Origin: Verrucomicrobiia bacterium
GTDB lineage: Bacteria > Verrucomicrobiota > Verrucomicrobiia > JABWAM01
Direction: 5' to 3'
Assembly: GCA_028687435.1 (NCBI GenBank)
Contig: JAQUAF010000002.1
Coordinates: 1-64,000 of the forward strand
DNA length: 64,000 bases
Positions 1-9,614 of this stretch are shown in pieces (positions within the stretch are counted from its first letter, which is position 1; every line of letters starts with the position of its first letter). Under the pieces are notes generated by a model that had not been told where the DNA came from, did no database searches, and saw only the letters and a program-made list of their open reading frames with translations. A program made the translations under genes and the position numbers.

Positions 1-83
1 CGTGGACAGGTTTTCACTGGCGCTCTTGCCGGTGCGAACTCGCCTGTCTTGATGGGGTGGGGTTTTACGTTCACGGTTCCCCT

Positions 84-1325
84 CTATCCCCGGACGCTTT
101 TGAAAGGGGGGGATTCGGAACCGCAGAGTTCCCGGAAGAAAGATTCCGCTTCCGGATGTTCGGTGTTACATTCGTTGCCGATGCCGTAGATGATCACGCA
201 GGGATGGTTTCGAGCTGTCAGGATCATTTCCGCGGCCATTTGAAATGCCAGTTTTCGGTGGGGTGGGTTGGCAAATGCGGTGTTGGTTTCTGTTTTGGGC
301 GGATGATAGCAATAGATCGGCGGTTCAATCCAGACCATGATGCCCGCCTGATCGCAGGCGCGGTAAAAATGTCCCGGCAGGGGATAATGGCTGCGGATGG
401 TATTAACGCCCAAGTCCTTGAAAAGGGCGATGTCCTGGCGGGTTTGTTCGTTGGTCATGACCAAACCGGAAGATGGAGAATCGTACACGTAGCAGATGCC
501 CTTGAGTTTTCTTTCCTGTCCATTAAGAAAAATGCGCCCTTTTTGAATCTCAACCCGGCGGAATCCGCAGTCCAGCGTTTTTTGGTCCAAAAGGGTTTGT
601 TCGTGGAAAAGGGAGATGTTTGCTGCATAAAGTTTTGGGTTTTCGGGAGACCAGGGCTCTATCGTGGGAACCTTCAGTTCGCCTTGAAAGGTTCCATTGT
701 GATTGACTTGAAGGGATTGTTTTGCGCCTCCACAGTTTATCTCCACTGTCAATTTTTGTTGATTTTGGATGACAGCGCCGGAAAAACGGAGAATTCCGTC
801 CGCGGATTCCGTGGGGAGGGCGCTGATGCGGAGGTTGGACAGGCAAGGGCCGTCGAGAATTTCCAGTGTCACATCCCGATGGATGCCGCCGTAGTTAAAG
901 TATCCCATGACAGGCGGCCATTTGGTGACACATGCGCGATTATCGACCCTGACCGCGAGCAGGTTTTTCCCCGGCAGGATGGCTTGGGTGACATCCACTG
1001 AAAATTCGGTGTAACCGCCCTCGTGACCGCCCACTTCCTTGCCGTTGAGAAAGATTCTGCAAAGGTAATTGACGCCGCCAAAGCGAATCAGGACTTTTGT
1101 TGAGTCAGTGAAAGTTTGCATTTCGAATTCCCGGGCAAACCAACCGACGCCTTCAAAAAGATCATACCGGTCGCCGTACTTTTGCCAGACACCCGGAACC
1201 GGCGCCTTCAGCCAATGCCGCCGATTTGTTTCACGCAGGGCGTAAGAGAGTTGTTGAGCATGGTACTTTGGGTCCAGATCAGCCACAAAGTCCCATGTGC
1301 CATTCAGGGAAAGGTTTGTTTGCAT
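84..1325 (-). CDS. GH2 family glycosidase, truncated C-terminus
   Basis: Encodes the front part of a family 2 glycosidase of the beta-galactosidase/beta-glucuronidase type. Residues 1-170 are the jelly-roll sugar-binding domain, about 175-265 the immunoglobulin-like domain, and the TIM barrel begins near 270 (RSHYP, then WIEPP). The acid/base glutamate is visible in GNEC at residue 385. The frame stops 28 residues later, whereas the family continues for at least 150 more residues and contributes the nucleophile glutamate from there, so the product is probably inactive. The last codons cross a run of seven C on the coding strand near position 110, but neither other frame restores GH2-like sequence up to the window edge. 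A true junction is therefore likelier than a sequencing slip. It is the last gene of a minus-strand operon, 10 bases after the GH123-like gene. Positions 1-83 hold nothing recognisable. Confidence 0.8.
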   Translation of the reverse strand: MQTNLSLNGTWDFVADLDPKYHAQQLSYALRETNRRHWLKAPVPGVWQKYGDRYDLFEGVGWFAREFEMQTFTDSTKVLIRFGGVNYLCRIFLNGKEVGGHEGGYTEFSVDVTQAILPGKNLLAVRVDNRACVTKWPPVMGYFNYGGIHRDVTLEILDGPCLSNLRISALPTESADGILRFSGAVIQNQQKLTVEINCGGAKQSLQVNHNGTFQGELKVPTIEPWSPENPKLYAANISLFHEQTLLDQKTLDCGFRRVEIQKGRIFLNGQERKLKGICYVYDSPSSGLVMTNEQTRQDIALFKDLGVNTIRSHYPLPGHFYRACDQAGIMVWIEPPIYCYHPPKTETNTAFANPPHRKLAFQMAAEMILTARNHPCVIIYGIGNECNTEHPEAESFFRELCGSESPPFKSVRG

Positions 1326-1335
1326 GGGGAGATGA

Positions 1336-3855
1336 TCATTGAAGTTTTTCCAATGCTTCCAAAATACGGATTCGTGCCTGATCGGCGGCCGTCCGGTCTT
1401 TATTGTAAGACCAAAGCAGCGCTTTTAGCTCATATTGTCCCGCGACGAGAGATGGGGCGGCGGAGAGCAATTGTTCCGCCTTGGACAGGTCTGGCAGGGA
1501 AGGGCTTTTTCCTTTGAGGTTTTCAATTTTAGAGGAAAGCATATGAAGATATTCATAGTCTTCGACTCCTTCGCGAATCGCCTCCCAGTGTTTGCCGGCG
1601 GTAACGGAGTCCGGGGTGGTGTAACTAACTCCATAACTTTTTTCATTTTCGGAAAATTCATTCCACTCCGCGCAATTTTTATTTTTGTAATCGTTCCAAT
1701 AATTCCAAAAAGCCATTCCGATCGCGCCGTTGCGCCAGCAATGCCATGCCTGCAAGCGATGATAATAATAGGGATCGAACAGTCGCGCCGGTCCCCAGCA
1801 ACTATAAAGCCAGAATTGTTTTGATTTGTTTTTTCCGGATTGGGAAATGGTCCGGATGGAGTCGGTTATCTCCCCACACTCTGGCAACCCCGGGCAAATG
1901 ATGTCGTGAATACCGATCATTTGCTTGAAATCCTCCCCGGGGTTTTTGAACGCGGATGTGTCGGTGAAAAGCGGCAAGTCCGGCGCGCCCGCCTTGATGG
2001 CCTTGCCCCAGGTGAAATTCATGCTGAACTGGTCGTCCTTCATCGGTTCGTCGAAAAGATGGAGGGCGACATGTTCCGTTTTTATGCCATGCATCCGGAT
2101 GTGTTTTGCAAAAGCCGCCGCCCATTGTTCCACCATGCGGTTGAATCGGGGGGTGCCCATCGGTTCCCCGCAAAAATTTTTCAGGTCATTGCCTGTGTAA
2201 AGATGAAAACGGCGTATTCCTTTCCATCTGTCCACCCAATCGTCAAAGCCCGTTGTCCGCAGGGGTTTGACCAAATTCCCTTCTGTGTCAAAATCGTCCT
2301 TTTCCGGCCAGCAAGCGCTTGTCCGATGCCCATAGGCCGTATCCACAAAATGTTCCCTCATATCCTTGATTGCAAGATGGACATTTTGATCGGTTGTATT
2401 TTTGAAGCCGTACGGTTTGTCCGTGTAATCGAACATGGCGAGCGACAAGCGGGGCTGCGAGGGAAATTGGAAGGGATACAGGTGTAAATTCAAGGGAACG
2501 GTCATTGGCGGAAGCACCCCGGCTTTGATTATCACGGATCCGTGATAAAAACCCGCCGCGATTTCCTGTGGATGGAAGGATAGCCAGATTTGACGGGTCA
2601 TTCCCGAGGGGACGACAATTTTGCAGGCGTCGGTTGTCTTTTTTGCCGGGATCAACGGATCGGCAATCATCCCGCCCATTTGCGTTCCGACAAATTCGAC
2701 TTGGTGGACGGAAATGTAATCCGGAGTCGTTCCACCCGGGAGTCCAGCGAATGAGATTTCGACATCAAGATCCTTTTCAGTCGTATTGGTCAGATTGAGC
2801 GTTTCGGCGCGATATTCGTTTTTCATCATGGTCACGGCGAGTGAAGGCGCTTTTAAAGGGATGGGGGGCGGCTTTTCCGTGGCAACAAGCGGAGCCCATC
2901 GATTTTTATGCCATGGGACCAAGGTGGGGTATCCTTCCAGTTTCAGTATCTTGGCGTTGACGCGAAGAATATCCCGGTGAATTTCATTCAATGGCGCCAC
3001 CGCCTTGTTTGGGTTGGAAAGCTTTTGTTCTTCCGTTTCAGTTTTTTTTTGGAGTTGAGCGAGCAAAGGATTGACGCCGTCATTTTCGCGGCTGGGAAGA
3101 TTTGATGCGTTGCGTTTCACCCGTTCGATGTCTCGCAACAGCGTTCCGGATATTTTATCACGCAGAAGCGAATCCTTTAGAAACGCCTTGATGTCCGTGA
3201 TGGTTTTTTCCGTAAATCGGGGGGCGGACAAGCTTTCATCCCCCCTAAATATTTCGATTTCATCGCAAAACAACATCCTTGTGCTTTGCGCGATCAGCCG
3301 CACATAGCGGCCTTTGGCATTGATTGGGGCGGAGAAACGGTGAAATACCAGTTTTTGCTCATTGGCGCCCACAGGTGCGCCCAATTCGTCCTCCCACAAG
3401 GGGTTGGCGAGATCGCGGCAAAATGCGAATTCACTGCCGTTTTCGCTGACCAGCACCTTGATGGAGAGAGGCCAGTAAACGTTAAGCGGACCGTCGAATG
3501 CCGTGTGGAATGACACTTCGCCGATGGGTTCCACTCTTTCAAGATCGACGGTGATATCCGCTTGAACCATTTTCTGTTCGCTGCTCGTTCTCCATCCAAC
3601 GGTTGTTTTTTGGGTCCAGAGCTGCAATGGTCCGGTGTATGTTGTTCCATCGGTGAGTTGCCGATGGTCTTCGGGATCTTTGCACAGCTCATGGTTCGGA
3701 GGAGGGGTAAGTGTGCAGGTTTTATTTTTTGCCAGATTGATCCGTCCGGTTGTTCCTTCCGGCATTTCGGCGCAAGAGACAGGCGGCGCGGCGGTGCAGG
3801 TCATGATTGTAAACATCATTGCAGCCGCAAGGAGATATTTGTTTTTGGCGGGCAT
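1336..3855 (-). CDS. Secreted GH123-like (DUF4091) glycosidase with discoidin-like N-terminus
   Basis: Predicted exported glycosidase of 839 residues. The start at 3855 gives a good signal peptide (MPAKNKYLLAAAMMF..., cleavage near VSCA); a longer in-frame start at 3963 would add an Arg-rich non-signal leader and is rejected. A galactose-binding-like discoidin domain follows (about 35-230: LTDG, VDLERVEPIGEV, RYVRLIAQS, FCDEIEIF), then a helical linker, a beta-sandwich and a C-terminal catalytic TIM barrel. The barrel has an adjacent Asp-Glu pair in HLFDEP, which fits GH123 (substrate-assisted beta-N-acetylgalactosaminidase), plus the family-typical ending WEAIREGVEDYEYL. Known GH123 activity is on GalNAc; whether that holds here is inference. 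It lies between a prepilin-like gene and the truncated GH2 gene. The closest relative in the window is 22891-25422, with long near-identical stretches. Confidence 0.85.
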   Translation of the reverse strand: MPAKNKYLLAAAMMFTIMTCTAAPPVSCAEMPEGTTGRINLAKNKTCTLTPPPNHELCKDPEDHRQLTDGTTYTGPLQLWTQKTTVGWRTSSEQKMVQADITVDLERVEPIGEVSFHTAFDGPLNVYWPLSIKVLVSENGSEFAFCRDLANPLWEDELGAPVGANEQKLVFHRFSAPINAKGRYVRLIAQSTRMLFCDEIEIFRGDESLSAPRFTEKTITDIKAFLKDSLLRDKISGTLLRDIERVKRNASNLPSRENDGVNPLLAQLQKKTETEEQKLSNPNKAVAPLNEIHRDILRVNAKILKLEGYPTLVPWHKNRWAPLVATEKPPPIPLKAPSLAVTMMKNEYRAETLNLTNTTEKDLDVEISFAGLPGGTTPDYISVHQVEFVGTQMGGMIADPLIPAKKTTDACKIVVPSGMTRQIWLSFHPQEIAAGFYHGSVIIKAGVLPPMTVPLNLHLYPFQFPSQPRLSLAMFDYTDKPYGFKNTTDQNVHLAIKDMREHFVDTAYGHRTSACWPEKDDFDTEGNLVKPLRTTGFDDWVDRWKGIRRFHLYTGNDLKNFCGEPMGTPRFNRMVEQWAAAFAKHIRMHGIKTEHVALHLFDEPMKDDQFSMNFTWGKAIKAGAPDLPLFTDTSAFKNPGEDFKQMIGIHDIICPGLPECGEITDSIRTISQSGKNKSKQFWLYSCWGPARLFDPYYYHRLQAWHCWRNGAIGMAFWNYWNDYKNKNCAEWNEFSENEKSYGVSYTTPDSVTAGKHWEAIREGVEDYEYLHMLSSKIENLKGKSPSLPDLSKAEQLLSAAPSLVAGQYELKALLWSYNKDRTAADQARIRILEALEKLQ

Positions 3856-3966
3856 TTTTGATTCGGCGTTGCCGCGATTTTGATGATTGCCACGGGGCTG
3901 GGTTATATCCGGCAAGCGGGCGCGACGCCTCCGAATGCGTCGTTCAATCCATCGGGGATGCAATAT

Positions 3967-4695
3967 TTATTGCGGAGAAAACCATTGTTCGCGGTTATCC
4001 CAGATTTCCTGGGCGGAATGCCAGCTGACATGTCCGTCCACCCAAAGATAGTTGCCGCCTCCTCCGTGCCTTCCGCTTTGAATCCCCAGATTTTTGAGGA
4101 GATAGAATGAATAGTGCGATGTAGCGGTGTTGACATAAGCGTCACTGGTGTCGCCAGCCAATAAAACTTGCGCGGGGTTGGCGACATCGCTGATTTTAAC
4201 CCTTGAAGGATACGGCGGAGTGTCATCCCGCCAGCCCATGTCAAGATTCCATCCGTAGCCGCCGTAAAATCCATTGTCGCCATAGGATGAATTTCCGCAG
4301 CTTGCGTTGGTTTGGCTTGGACAATGAAAAGCGCCACGTTCAAGTTTCGATCTTGGCGGAACGATGACATTCAGGAAGGGGGCAAGTTGCAATTTCCAGG
4401 AATCGCATCCCAGTGGCATATAGGCTTCTCCCGATCGGGGCATCCATCCCTCAAAGTTTTGGGCATAGAACGAAATGGCAAAGCTGATTTGCCGCAAATT
4501 ATTCATGCAATTTATTTGTTTTGCCTTTCCCCTTGCCTGTTTGAGAGCGGGTGACAACAAGGCTGTCAACATGGCCACGAGGCTGATGACCACTAATAAT
4601 TCGACCAGCGTAAAGGCGGGCGATATCCTTTTTGCAGGCCGCGACTTCCGCATTGCGTTGAAGCGACGGCCCAAACGTTGAAAACAGGAGGACAT
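3967..4695 (-). CDS. Prepilin-like protein with type IV N-methylation motif and H-x9-DG C-terminus
   Basis: A pseudopilin-like protein of 242 residues. A basic leader ends in the prepilin peptidase site and hydrophobic helix (FTLVELLVVISLVAMLT), followed by the conserved LRQISFAISFYAQNF segment and a C-terminal GGGGNYLWVDGHVSW signature typical of the DUF1559/H-x9-DG proteins that PVC bacteria carry in large numbers. The start at 4695 lies 9 bases after the beta-mannosidase stop; an internal ATG at 4653 is also possible, and neither has a clear ribosome site. The protein should be exported and anchored by the uncleaved or processed helix; its role in sugar operons is not established. A second gene of this kind (25489-26241) also sits beside a GH123-like gene. 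Confidence 0.85.
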   Translation of the reverse strand: MSSCFQRLGRRFNAMRKSRPAKRISPAFTLVELLVVISLVAMLTALLSPALKQARGKAKQINCMNNLRQISFAISFYAQNFEGWMPRSGEAYMPLGCDSWKLQLAPFLNVIVPPRSKLERGAFHCPSQTNASCGNSSYGDNGFYGGYGWNLDMGWRDDTPPYPSRVKISDVANPAQVLLAGDTSDAYVNTATSHYSFYLLKNLGIQSGRHGGGGNYLWVDGHVSWHSAQEIWDNREQWFSPQ

Positions 4696-4704
4696 GAAAG
4701 TTGA

Positions 4705-7353
4705 TTATGGGTGGCTGTTTAAGGAGGAAACTGCGATCGAATTTGGGTTGAAAGAGGCGGACGTTTCCACATCAATCAGTATCTCTCTTTTTTCGGCCGG
4801 GGCAAGGTCGAAATAATTATCGGATAACGTTCCTTTTGTTTTAACCATGTCGATTCTTACCATTCGCGCATAAACGTCCGTGCCGACGGTCAGACGGTGT
4901 TTTTTGGGGCTGATGGACTCGATTTTTGCAGTCAACCGGCAAGTTGGGAAGGGGATATCCCTTTCCAATGCGAAAAAGCGCCGGTTTTCCGCGGCCAATT
5001 TTCCATTGACCAACAGTTTGGCCCAAAGGAATTCGCTTTTCCGGCCGGGTTTGATGCGGCTGAGTTCGAGTTCGCGGATTTTGAGTTTGGAATTGGCCGG
5101 AATGATGACATCCTTTTGTTCCTTCATTGTGGTGATTCCCTGGAAGTTTGTTTTCAAGAGCGAGACACTTGCGGCAACGCTTGACGGCAAATCGTTGACA
5201 ACCATGACATCCACATGATTTTTTTCTGTCTCGATGAATGCCAGAAGCAGGGGGGCAAACGCTTTTTTCACCCAATACCACGCGATTTTTTTATCCAGAT
5301 AATAATCCACCACGCTGCAGGAGAGTGTCGGCCATGAATCGTTGTATTGCCAGAATAAGGCGCCGCTGCACGAATATTTCCGAGACCGGAAATGTTCGAT
5401 GGCAAATTTGAGCGTTGCAGCCTGACTGATCTGCGAGAGAACGATGAAATCCCCGAGCCCCCTGGATTTGCCGAATTCCCCATTGAGCAAGTTGGTTATT
5501 TTCAGAAATTTTTCGACCGGACGCGGCCATGAAACGGCGACATGGTATTCCCAGAAAGGATTGTTTTTTAAAGGCCACAGATTGTCGCCGGTTTTTTCCA
5601 GATTTTCCAGCGAGGGGACGGCGGCGAGGCCGAATTCACTGTAAAATTTAGCCCTGCCCTTGGCGTAGAGACGATAGGAAGTGTTCTCCAAACTGATGGG
5701 GCGAATGATTCTTCTGCCATAGGGGTGCCGTGTGGGTTGGAATCCGGCGCCGCTGGTTGGATAAAAATGGGAATCGCCCATTTTATCCCAGAGCGGGAAT
5801 TTTCCCGGCGCGCTCCAAGCGCTGCTGGGCCAGTAGGGGCGGGTGGAATCCAGCTTTTTGCAAACCTGTGGCAGGACTTTGTGAAATATTTTTTCACCCC
5901 AGATTTTCCATGCCTTGTGCTTGAATGCGGAACAATAGTAAATTTCGTCGATTTCATTGTTGCCGCACCAGAGAACGATGCTGGGATGGTTTCTTAACCT
6001 TCGCACAATGGTTTCCCCCTCTCTCCTGCACTCCTCAAGAAATTCCTTCTGATCGTCCGGGTACATGCAATCGGAGAACATGAAATCATGCCAAATCATG
6101 ATTCCCGCCTCGTCGCAGGCGGCGTAGAACTCGTCATCCTCATAAATTCCAAATCCATTTATCCGGAACATGTTGAAGTTGGCCTCTTTTGCCATGGCAA
6201 CCAATTTTGCATATCGTTCTTTGGGAACAGGATCCATCAGGGTGTCCACGGGCGTCCAGTTTGCGCCTTTGGCAAACACCTTTGCGCCGTTGACGGCAAA
6301 GGTGAAGGTTGTGCCGCCATCCGAGGGATCTTTTTCCTGGATGAGCCGGACTTCTCTCAGGCCAAACCGTTCATTGCGGACATCGATCAGCCGGTTGTTT
6401 GCGTCGAACAGTTCCATGGTCAGGTCGTACAGATTCTGTTCGCCCATGCCATTGGGCCACCAAAGACGCGGGGCTTGGATCGCAAAGGAGGTTTTTCCAG
6501 TGAGTTTGTTTTTCTTTGCGGACAGTGATAGGGTTGAACTTGCGATGTCGTTGTTTCCATGGGTGATTTTCAATCGTAATTTCAAAACAGTGTTTTCCCG
6601 GGCGAATTTTTCAATTTCAAACGACAGGATGATATTCGCCTTTTGATGGTTGTTTTCGAGGCGGGTGACGATTTGCGGATGGAGGATTCGTGCGGTTTGG
6701 CGGGTGATGAGCCGCACCGGGCGCCAGATGCCGACGGTCAGAAAACGCTGGCTCATGTCGCCGCCAAAGGCGAAATTGGCCTTGCGAATATAAGATGCCG
6801 CAAACCAGTTCAGGGCCGGATCGTCTTTTCTTTTGATGTATTTGTTCATCAGGTCAATGACTCCCCGCGTGTCTTTTTTCCTGGCAGCTTTGACGATGGG
6901 ATCCAGCCTGATGGCGAGACGGTTTCGCCCGGCATGGATGAGATGTCCCGCCTTGAATTCATAAGGGGTAAGCATGTTCCGGGTTTTTCCCAATTCCACG
7001 CCGTTCAGATAGATTGAGGAGAGGGTGTCAACGCCATCAAAGTTCAGAAACAGTTCTCTTTTTAAAATGGATTCAGGCGCATCAAAGTCCCGGGCATACC
7101 ACCATTCCAAGTCCTCTATGAAGCGGTATTGCATGGCGTTTTGATTGAAGAACGGATCCGGGAGCTTGCCCAGCGCGCAAAGACTTCCTTGAACCGATCC
7201 CGGTACGTTTCCGTCGAGCCAGTTGTTCAAAGGAAAATCTTTTGCGCACACTTTTTTTTCCATTCCCTGGCCGGGAACAAAGGATTTGAACTTCCATTTG
7301 CCATTTAATGAGAAAGTTTGGAGGGAGGAGGATGCTGGAGAGGCGGCGTTCAT
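4705..7353 (-). CDS. Beta-mannosidase, GH2 family
   Basis: An 882-residue GH2 enzyme predicted to release terminal beta-mannose from mannosides or mannan-derived oligosaccharides. The N-terminal domain carries the beta-mannosidase hallmarks VPGSVQGSL and EWWYARDF, followed by two Ig-like domains and the TIM barrel. The acid/base glutamate is E467 in WCGNNEID and the nucleophile E573 in FYSEFG, so both catalytic residues are present. There is no signal peptide, so a cytoplasmic location is likely. It is the first gene of a four-gene minus-strand operon and is divergent from the AraC regulator starting at 7512, whose product is the obvious candidate regulator. Length matches the family (about 800-900 residues). 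Confidence 0.92.
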   Translation of the reverse strand: MNAASPASSSLQTFSLNGKWKFKSFVPGQGMEKKVCAKDFPLNNWLDGNVPGSVQGSLCALGKLPDPFFNQNAMQYRFIEDLEWWYARDFDAPESILKRELFLNFDGVDTLSSIYLNGVELGKTRNMLTPYEFKAGHLIHAGRNRLAIRLDPIVKAARKKDTRGVIDLMNKYIKRKDDPALNWFAASYIRKANFAFGGDMSQRFLTVGIWRPVRLITRQTARILHPQIVTRLENNHQKANIILSFEIEKFARENTVLKLRLKITHGNNDIASSTLSLSAKKNKLTGKTSFAIQAPRLWWPNGMGEQNLYDLTMELFDANNRLIDVRNERFGLREVRLIQEKDPSDGGTTFTFAVNGAKVFAKGANWTPVDTLMDPVPKERYAKLVAMAKEANFNMFRINGFGIYEDDEFYAACDEAGIMIWHDFMFSDCMYPDDQKEFLEECRREGETIVRRLRNHPSIVLWCGNNEIDEIYYCSAFKHKAWKIWGEKIFHKVLPQVCKKLDSTRPYWPSSAWSAPGKFPLWDKMGDSHFYPTSGAGFQPTRHPYGRRIIRPISLENTSYRLYAKGRAKFYSEFGLAAVPSLENLEKTGDNLWPLKNNPFWEYHVAVSWPRPVEKFLKITNLLNGEFGKSRGLGDFIVLSQISQAATLKFAIEHFRSRKYSCSGALFWQYNDSWPTLSCSVVDYYLDKKIAWYWVKKAFAPLLLAFIETEKNHVDVMVVNDLPSSVAASVSLLKTNFQGITTMKEQKDVIIPANSKLKIRELELSRIKPGRKSEFLWAKLLVNGKLAAENRRFFALERDIPFPTCRLTAKIESISPKKHRLTVGTDVYARMVRIDMVKTKGTLSDNYFDLAPAEKREILIDVETSASFNPNSIAVSSLNSHP

Positions 7354-7511
7354 ATTTGGTGATCAGAAAAATCGAGATTGAAAATGGAGGTGGATGAAAT
7401 GTGGAATGATGTTGCCTTGTAAGATCCATTATAGGTTGAATTTTGCGTTTTTCCCATGGACGGATGGAATTTGGGGCTGGATTTTTGGAACTTTATATTG
7501 AAGGATGGGGC
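7354..7511. promoter_or_regulatory. Divergent control region between beta-mannosidase operon and AraC gene
   Basis: A 158-base spacer between two divergent starts. It is AT-rich compared with the flanking genes and contains no open frame of note. It should hold both promoters and the AraC binding sites, but I could not pick convincing -35/-10 pairs or direct repeats by eye. Confidence 0.4.
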
Positions 7512-8363
7512 ATGACATTTGACTGGAAAAAAACGAAAATCCATCTTCGATGGGCAACCACGGGGCGATATCGGTTTGGCGTGGAAAAAGCAGTCAAGCA
7601 TCCCCGGCGTTTTGAGGTGATGAGGGATCACGATCTTTGGTTTATCTGGGCTGGGCGCGGACGTTTGTTGGGCAGGATGGGGGAGGTGTCTTTGGCGCCC
7701 GGTGTGTGTTTGTGGCTTCGGCCGGGATGGAAATATGAAACTTTGCAGGATGATCGTGCTCCGTTGGGCATGATGTTTGTTCATTTTGATCTTGTGGACG
7801 AGCAAGGCCGGCCGAGGCATATTTTGGAGGAGGATTTTCCGCCGGAGCAACTGATTGTGGAGGATTTTCAAATGGTGGAGTCCTTGCTGGCGTGGGTGGT
7901 GAGAGTGTGCCAGCGCCGCCAGGCGGGTGTCTGCCATGCTGCGGAGCAGATGGCGTCGGCCACGGTTCTTTTCCGCGGTTTGCTGATGCAATTGGACGCC
8001 TTCACCCGTTGCGCGGGCAAACGACGCCAGGCATTCGATCATGCGGGGACTCAGGTGGTGTCGCGGATTTGCCATTTATTGCAGGAGAAGTCGGCCGATC
8101 CGCCCTTGGTGTCCCATCTTGCCCGTCAGGCAGGTTACACCCGGCAGCATCTTACCCGGCTTTTTCGAAATGTCACAGGGTTGAGCCTGAAACAGTATTT
8201 GACCGCCATGCGAATGGCGCATGCCCGTCAACTGTTGCGAAATTCCGAATTGACGATCCAAGCCGTTGCCCAGGCCGCGGGTTATAAGGATCCCTTCCAT
8301 TTTAGCCGCCAATTCAAAATGGCCACCGGCCAGAGTCCTTCCGCTTTTTCGCGGTTCCGGTGA
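7512..8363 (+). CDS. AraC-family transcriptional regulator
   Basis: A 283-residue sugar-responsive activator. The N-terminal half is a cupin-like effector domain (about 1-160, with the FIWAGRGRLLG and PGVCLWLRPGWKYE strands). The C-terminal 100 residues form the double helix-turn-helix of AraC/XylS proteins (LARQAGYTRQHLTRLFRNVT and the second helix pair AVAQAAGYKDPFHFSRQFK). The start at 7512 is preceded by a GGATGGGG purine stretch; an in-frame ATG at 7443 is further upstream and lacks support. It is transcribed away from the beta-mannosidase operon and most likely controls it. Confidence 0.9.
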   Translation: MTFDWKKTKIHLRWATTGRYRFGVEKAVKHPRRFEVMRDHDLWFIWAGRGRLLGRMGEVSLAPGVCLWLRPGWKYETLQDDRAPLGMMFVHFDLVDEQGRPRHILEEDFPPEQLIVEDFQMVESLLAWVVRVCQRRQAGVCHAAEQMASATVLFRGLLMQLDAFTRCAGKRRQAFDHAGTQVVSRICHLLQEKSADPPLVSHLARQAGYTRQHLTRLFRNVTGLSLKQYLTAMRMAHARQLLRNSELTIQAVAQAAGYKDPFHFSRQFKMATGQSPSAFSRFR

Positions 8364-8498
8364 GACTGTTTCAATCCAATGGAGGGGCTGTCTGGCGATT
8401 CAGGATTCAAAATTCGAGATGGCGATAAGCAGCGCTGGAGATTCGCCCTTCATTGATCGCAATGGAGATTAATGTGGCTGATCTTTTCGACAACCGGG

Positions 8499-9614
8499 CT
8501 AAAATTGATATCCGGGGCAGCGGTCGAAATGCCAGGGGATTTGTCCCAACGGGTGATGGGGTAATGCTCGTCCCAAGATGGCGAGCGACAGGGTGCGAAA
8601 CCACGTTGGAAACATGGCGCCCTGGTTGGCCTCGCTTTGGAGTTGGGGATGGCCATAGGCGAAAGAAAGGTCGAGATAGAACACAAAACCTCCATCCTGA
8701 ACTTGGTTTTTCAGCACCCACCCGGCGGCTTTTGTGAGGGCCTTTTGGATGTCATTGCGACGATATGAGGTTATTCGTGCCATTCTGGCCAGAGGGTCAA
8801 TGGAATCGATGTCTTCACAAGCGCTGCTTTTGAACGGTTCCGCGGAATTGTGCACACCCCAGCCGAAGCCGCCATTGGGATTTTGGGTGGCAAGGAGGGT
8901 GTCGATGGCTCGTTCGATATGTGGCGGCGTTACGCGATCATAGAAAAAGAGCGGCCACCAGTGGTAGGCGGCTTGGATCGCATGGCTGCGCCAGATTGGA
9001 ACGGATGCGTCCACATCGCCCCACACGCCGGTGGCGGCGTTGAGATGGTGTTTGGAGAGCCATTCCAACAGGATGACGACGGCGCGCCCGGCGGCCTGAT
9101 TGTTTTGGAAATTGCGGGCGTATTGGAGCAAAACGCCGATGTTCATGATCTCATTTCCGGTTGTGCCCACTCCTTTTCCCCAATTGCGGTTTTCAAGCCA
9201 GGAAATCAGTTTGTCGGGATTTTGCCAGTCCTCCAGAAAAACAAGCGGCCTTGCCGCCGTTCCGCCCAGACAGGTCAGCGCGGTCAGGACATGGCAGGTC
9301 AGGTGGGAACGTCCGCACCAAAGGGGATCGTTTTGATACCAGCCCTCGCCATAAATCACCGGGTCGCGAAAAAGGCCGTCCTCATCCTGATGGGAATTGA
9401 GATGGGCAATCCATTTTTCCCGTTCGGTCTCATTCAGTTTTCCCAGTTCGCCATAAAGCGAAAGCGTCATGGCGGCGTAGGTTGAGGAGTAGAGGGTGGG
9501 ATGGGACACGGTTTGGGAATAACGGTACTGTCCCGCTTTGCCGTTTTTAATCCGGCATTGTTCAATAAAACGCAACGTATTGTTCTTGAGGGAGAGGATG
9601 TCGATGGTTTTCAT
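8499..9614 (-). CDS. Alpha-toroid (prenyltransferase/squalene-cyclase-like repeat) protein
   Basis: A 371-residue protein made of repeated helical hairpins with the motif pattern seen in terpene-cyclase/prenyltransferase alpha-toroids: QNPNGGFGW near residue 255, and QDGGFVFYLDLSFAYGHPQL toward the C-terminus. No DxDD or other cyclase catalytic motif is visible, so terpene chemistry is unlikely; related folds occur in polysaccharide-active enzymes and in uncharacterised proteins of sugar operons. The ATG at 9614 overlaps the GH42 stop codon by four bases (ATGA), which fixes the start and shows translational coupling. It is the last gene of the long minus-strand block. Confidence 0.7.
   Translation of the reverse strand: MKTIDILSLKNNTLRFIEQCRIKNGKAGQYRYSQTVSHPTLYSSTYAAMTLSLYGELGKLNETEREKWIAHLNSHQDEDGLFRDPVIYGEGWYQNDPLWCGRSHLTCHVLTALTCLGGTAARPLVFLEDWQNPDKLISWLENRNWGKGVGTTGNEIMNIGVLLQYARNFQNNQAAGRAVVILLEWLSKHHLNAATGVWGDVDASVPIWRSHAIQAAYHWWPLFFYDRVTPPHIERAIDTLLATQNPNGGFGWGVHNSAEPFKSSACEDIDSIDPLARMARITSYRRNDIQKALTKAAGWVLKNQVQDGGFVFYLDLSFAYGHPQLQSEANQGAMFPTWFRTLSLAILGRALPHHPLGQIPWHFDRCPGYQF

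Noticed and set aside
57-1001. A 314-codon plus-strand frame opposite the truncated GH2 gene
   Set aside because: Antisense to a clear GH2 coding region; its composition is that of a shadow frame and it has no ribosome site.
8499-9614. Terpene cyclase as part of a hopanoid pathway
   Set aside because: No DxDD motif, half the length of squalene-hopene cyclase, and coupled to a glycosidase gene.
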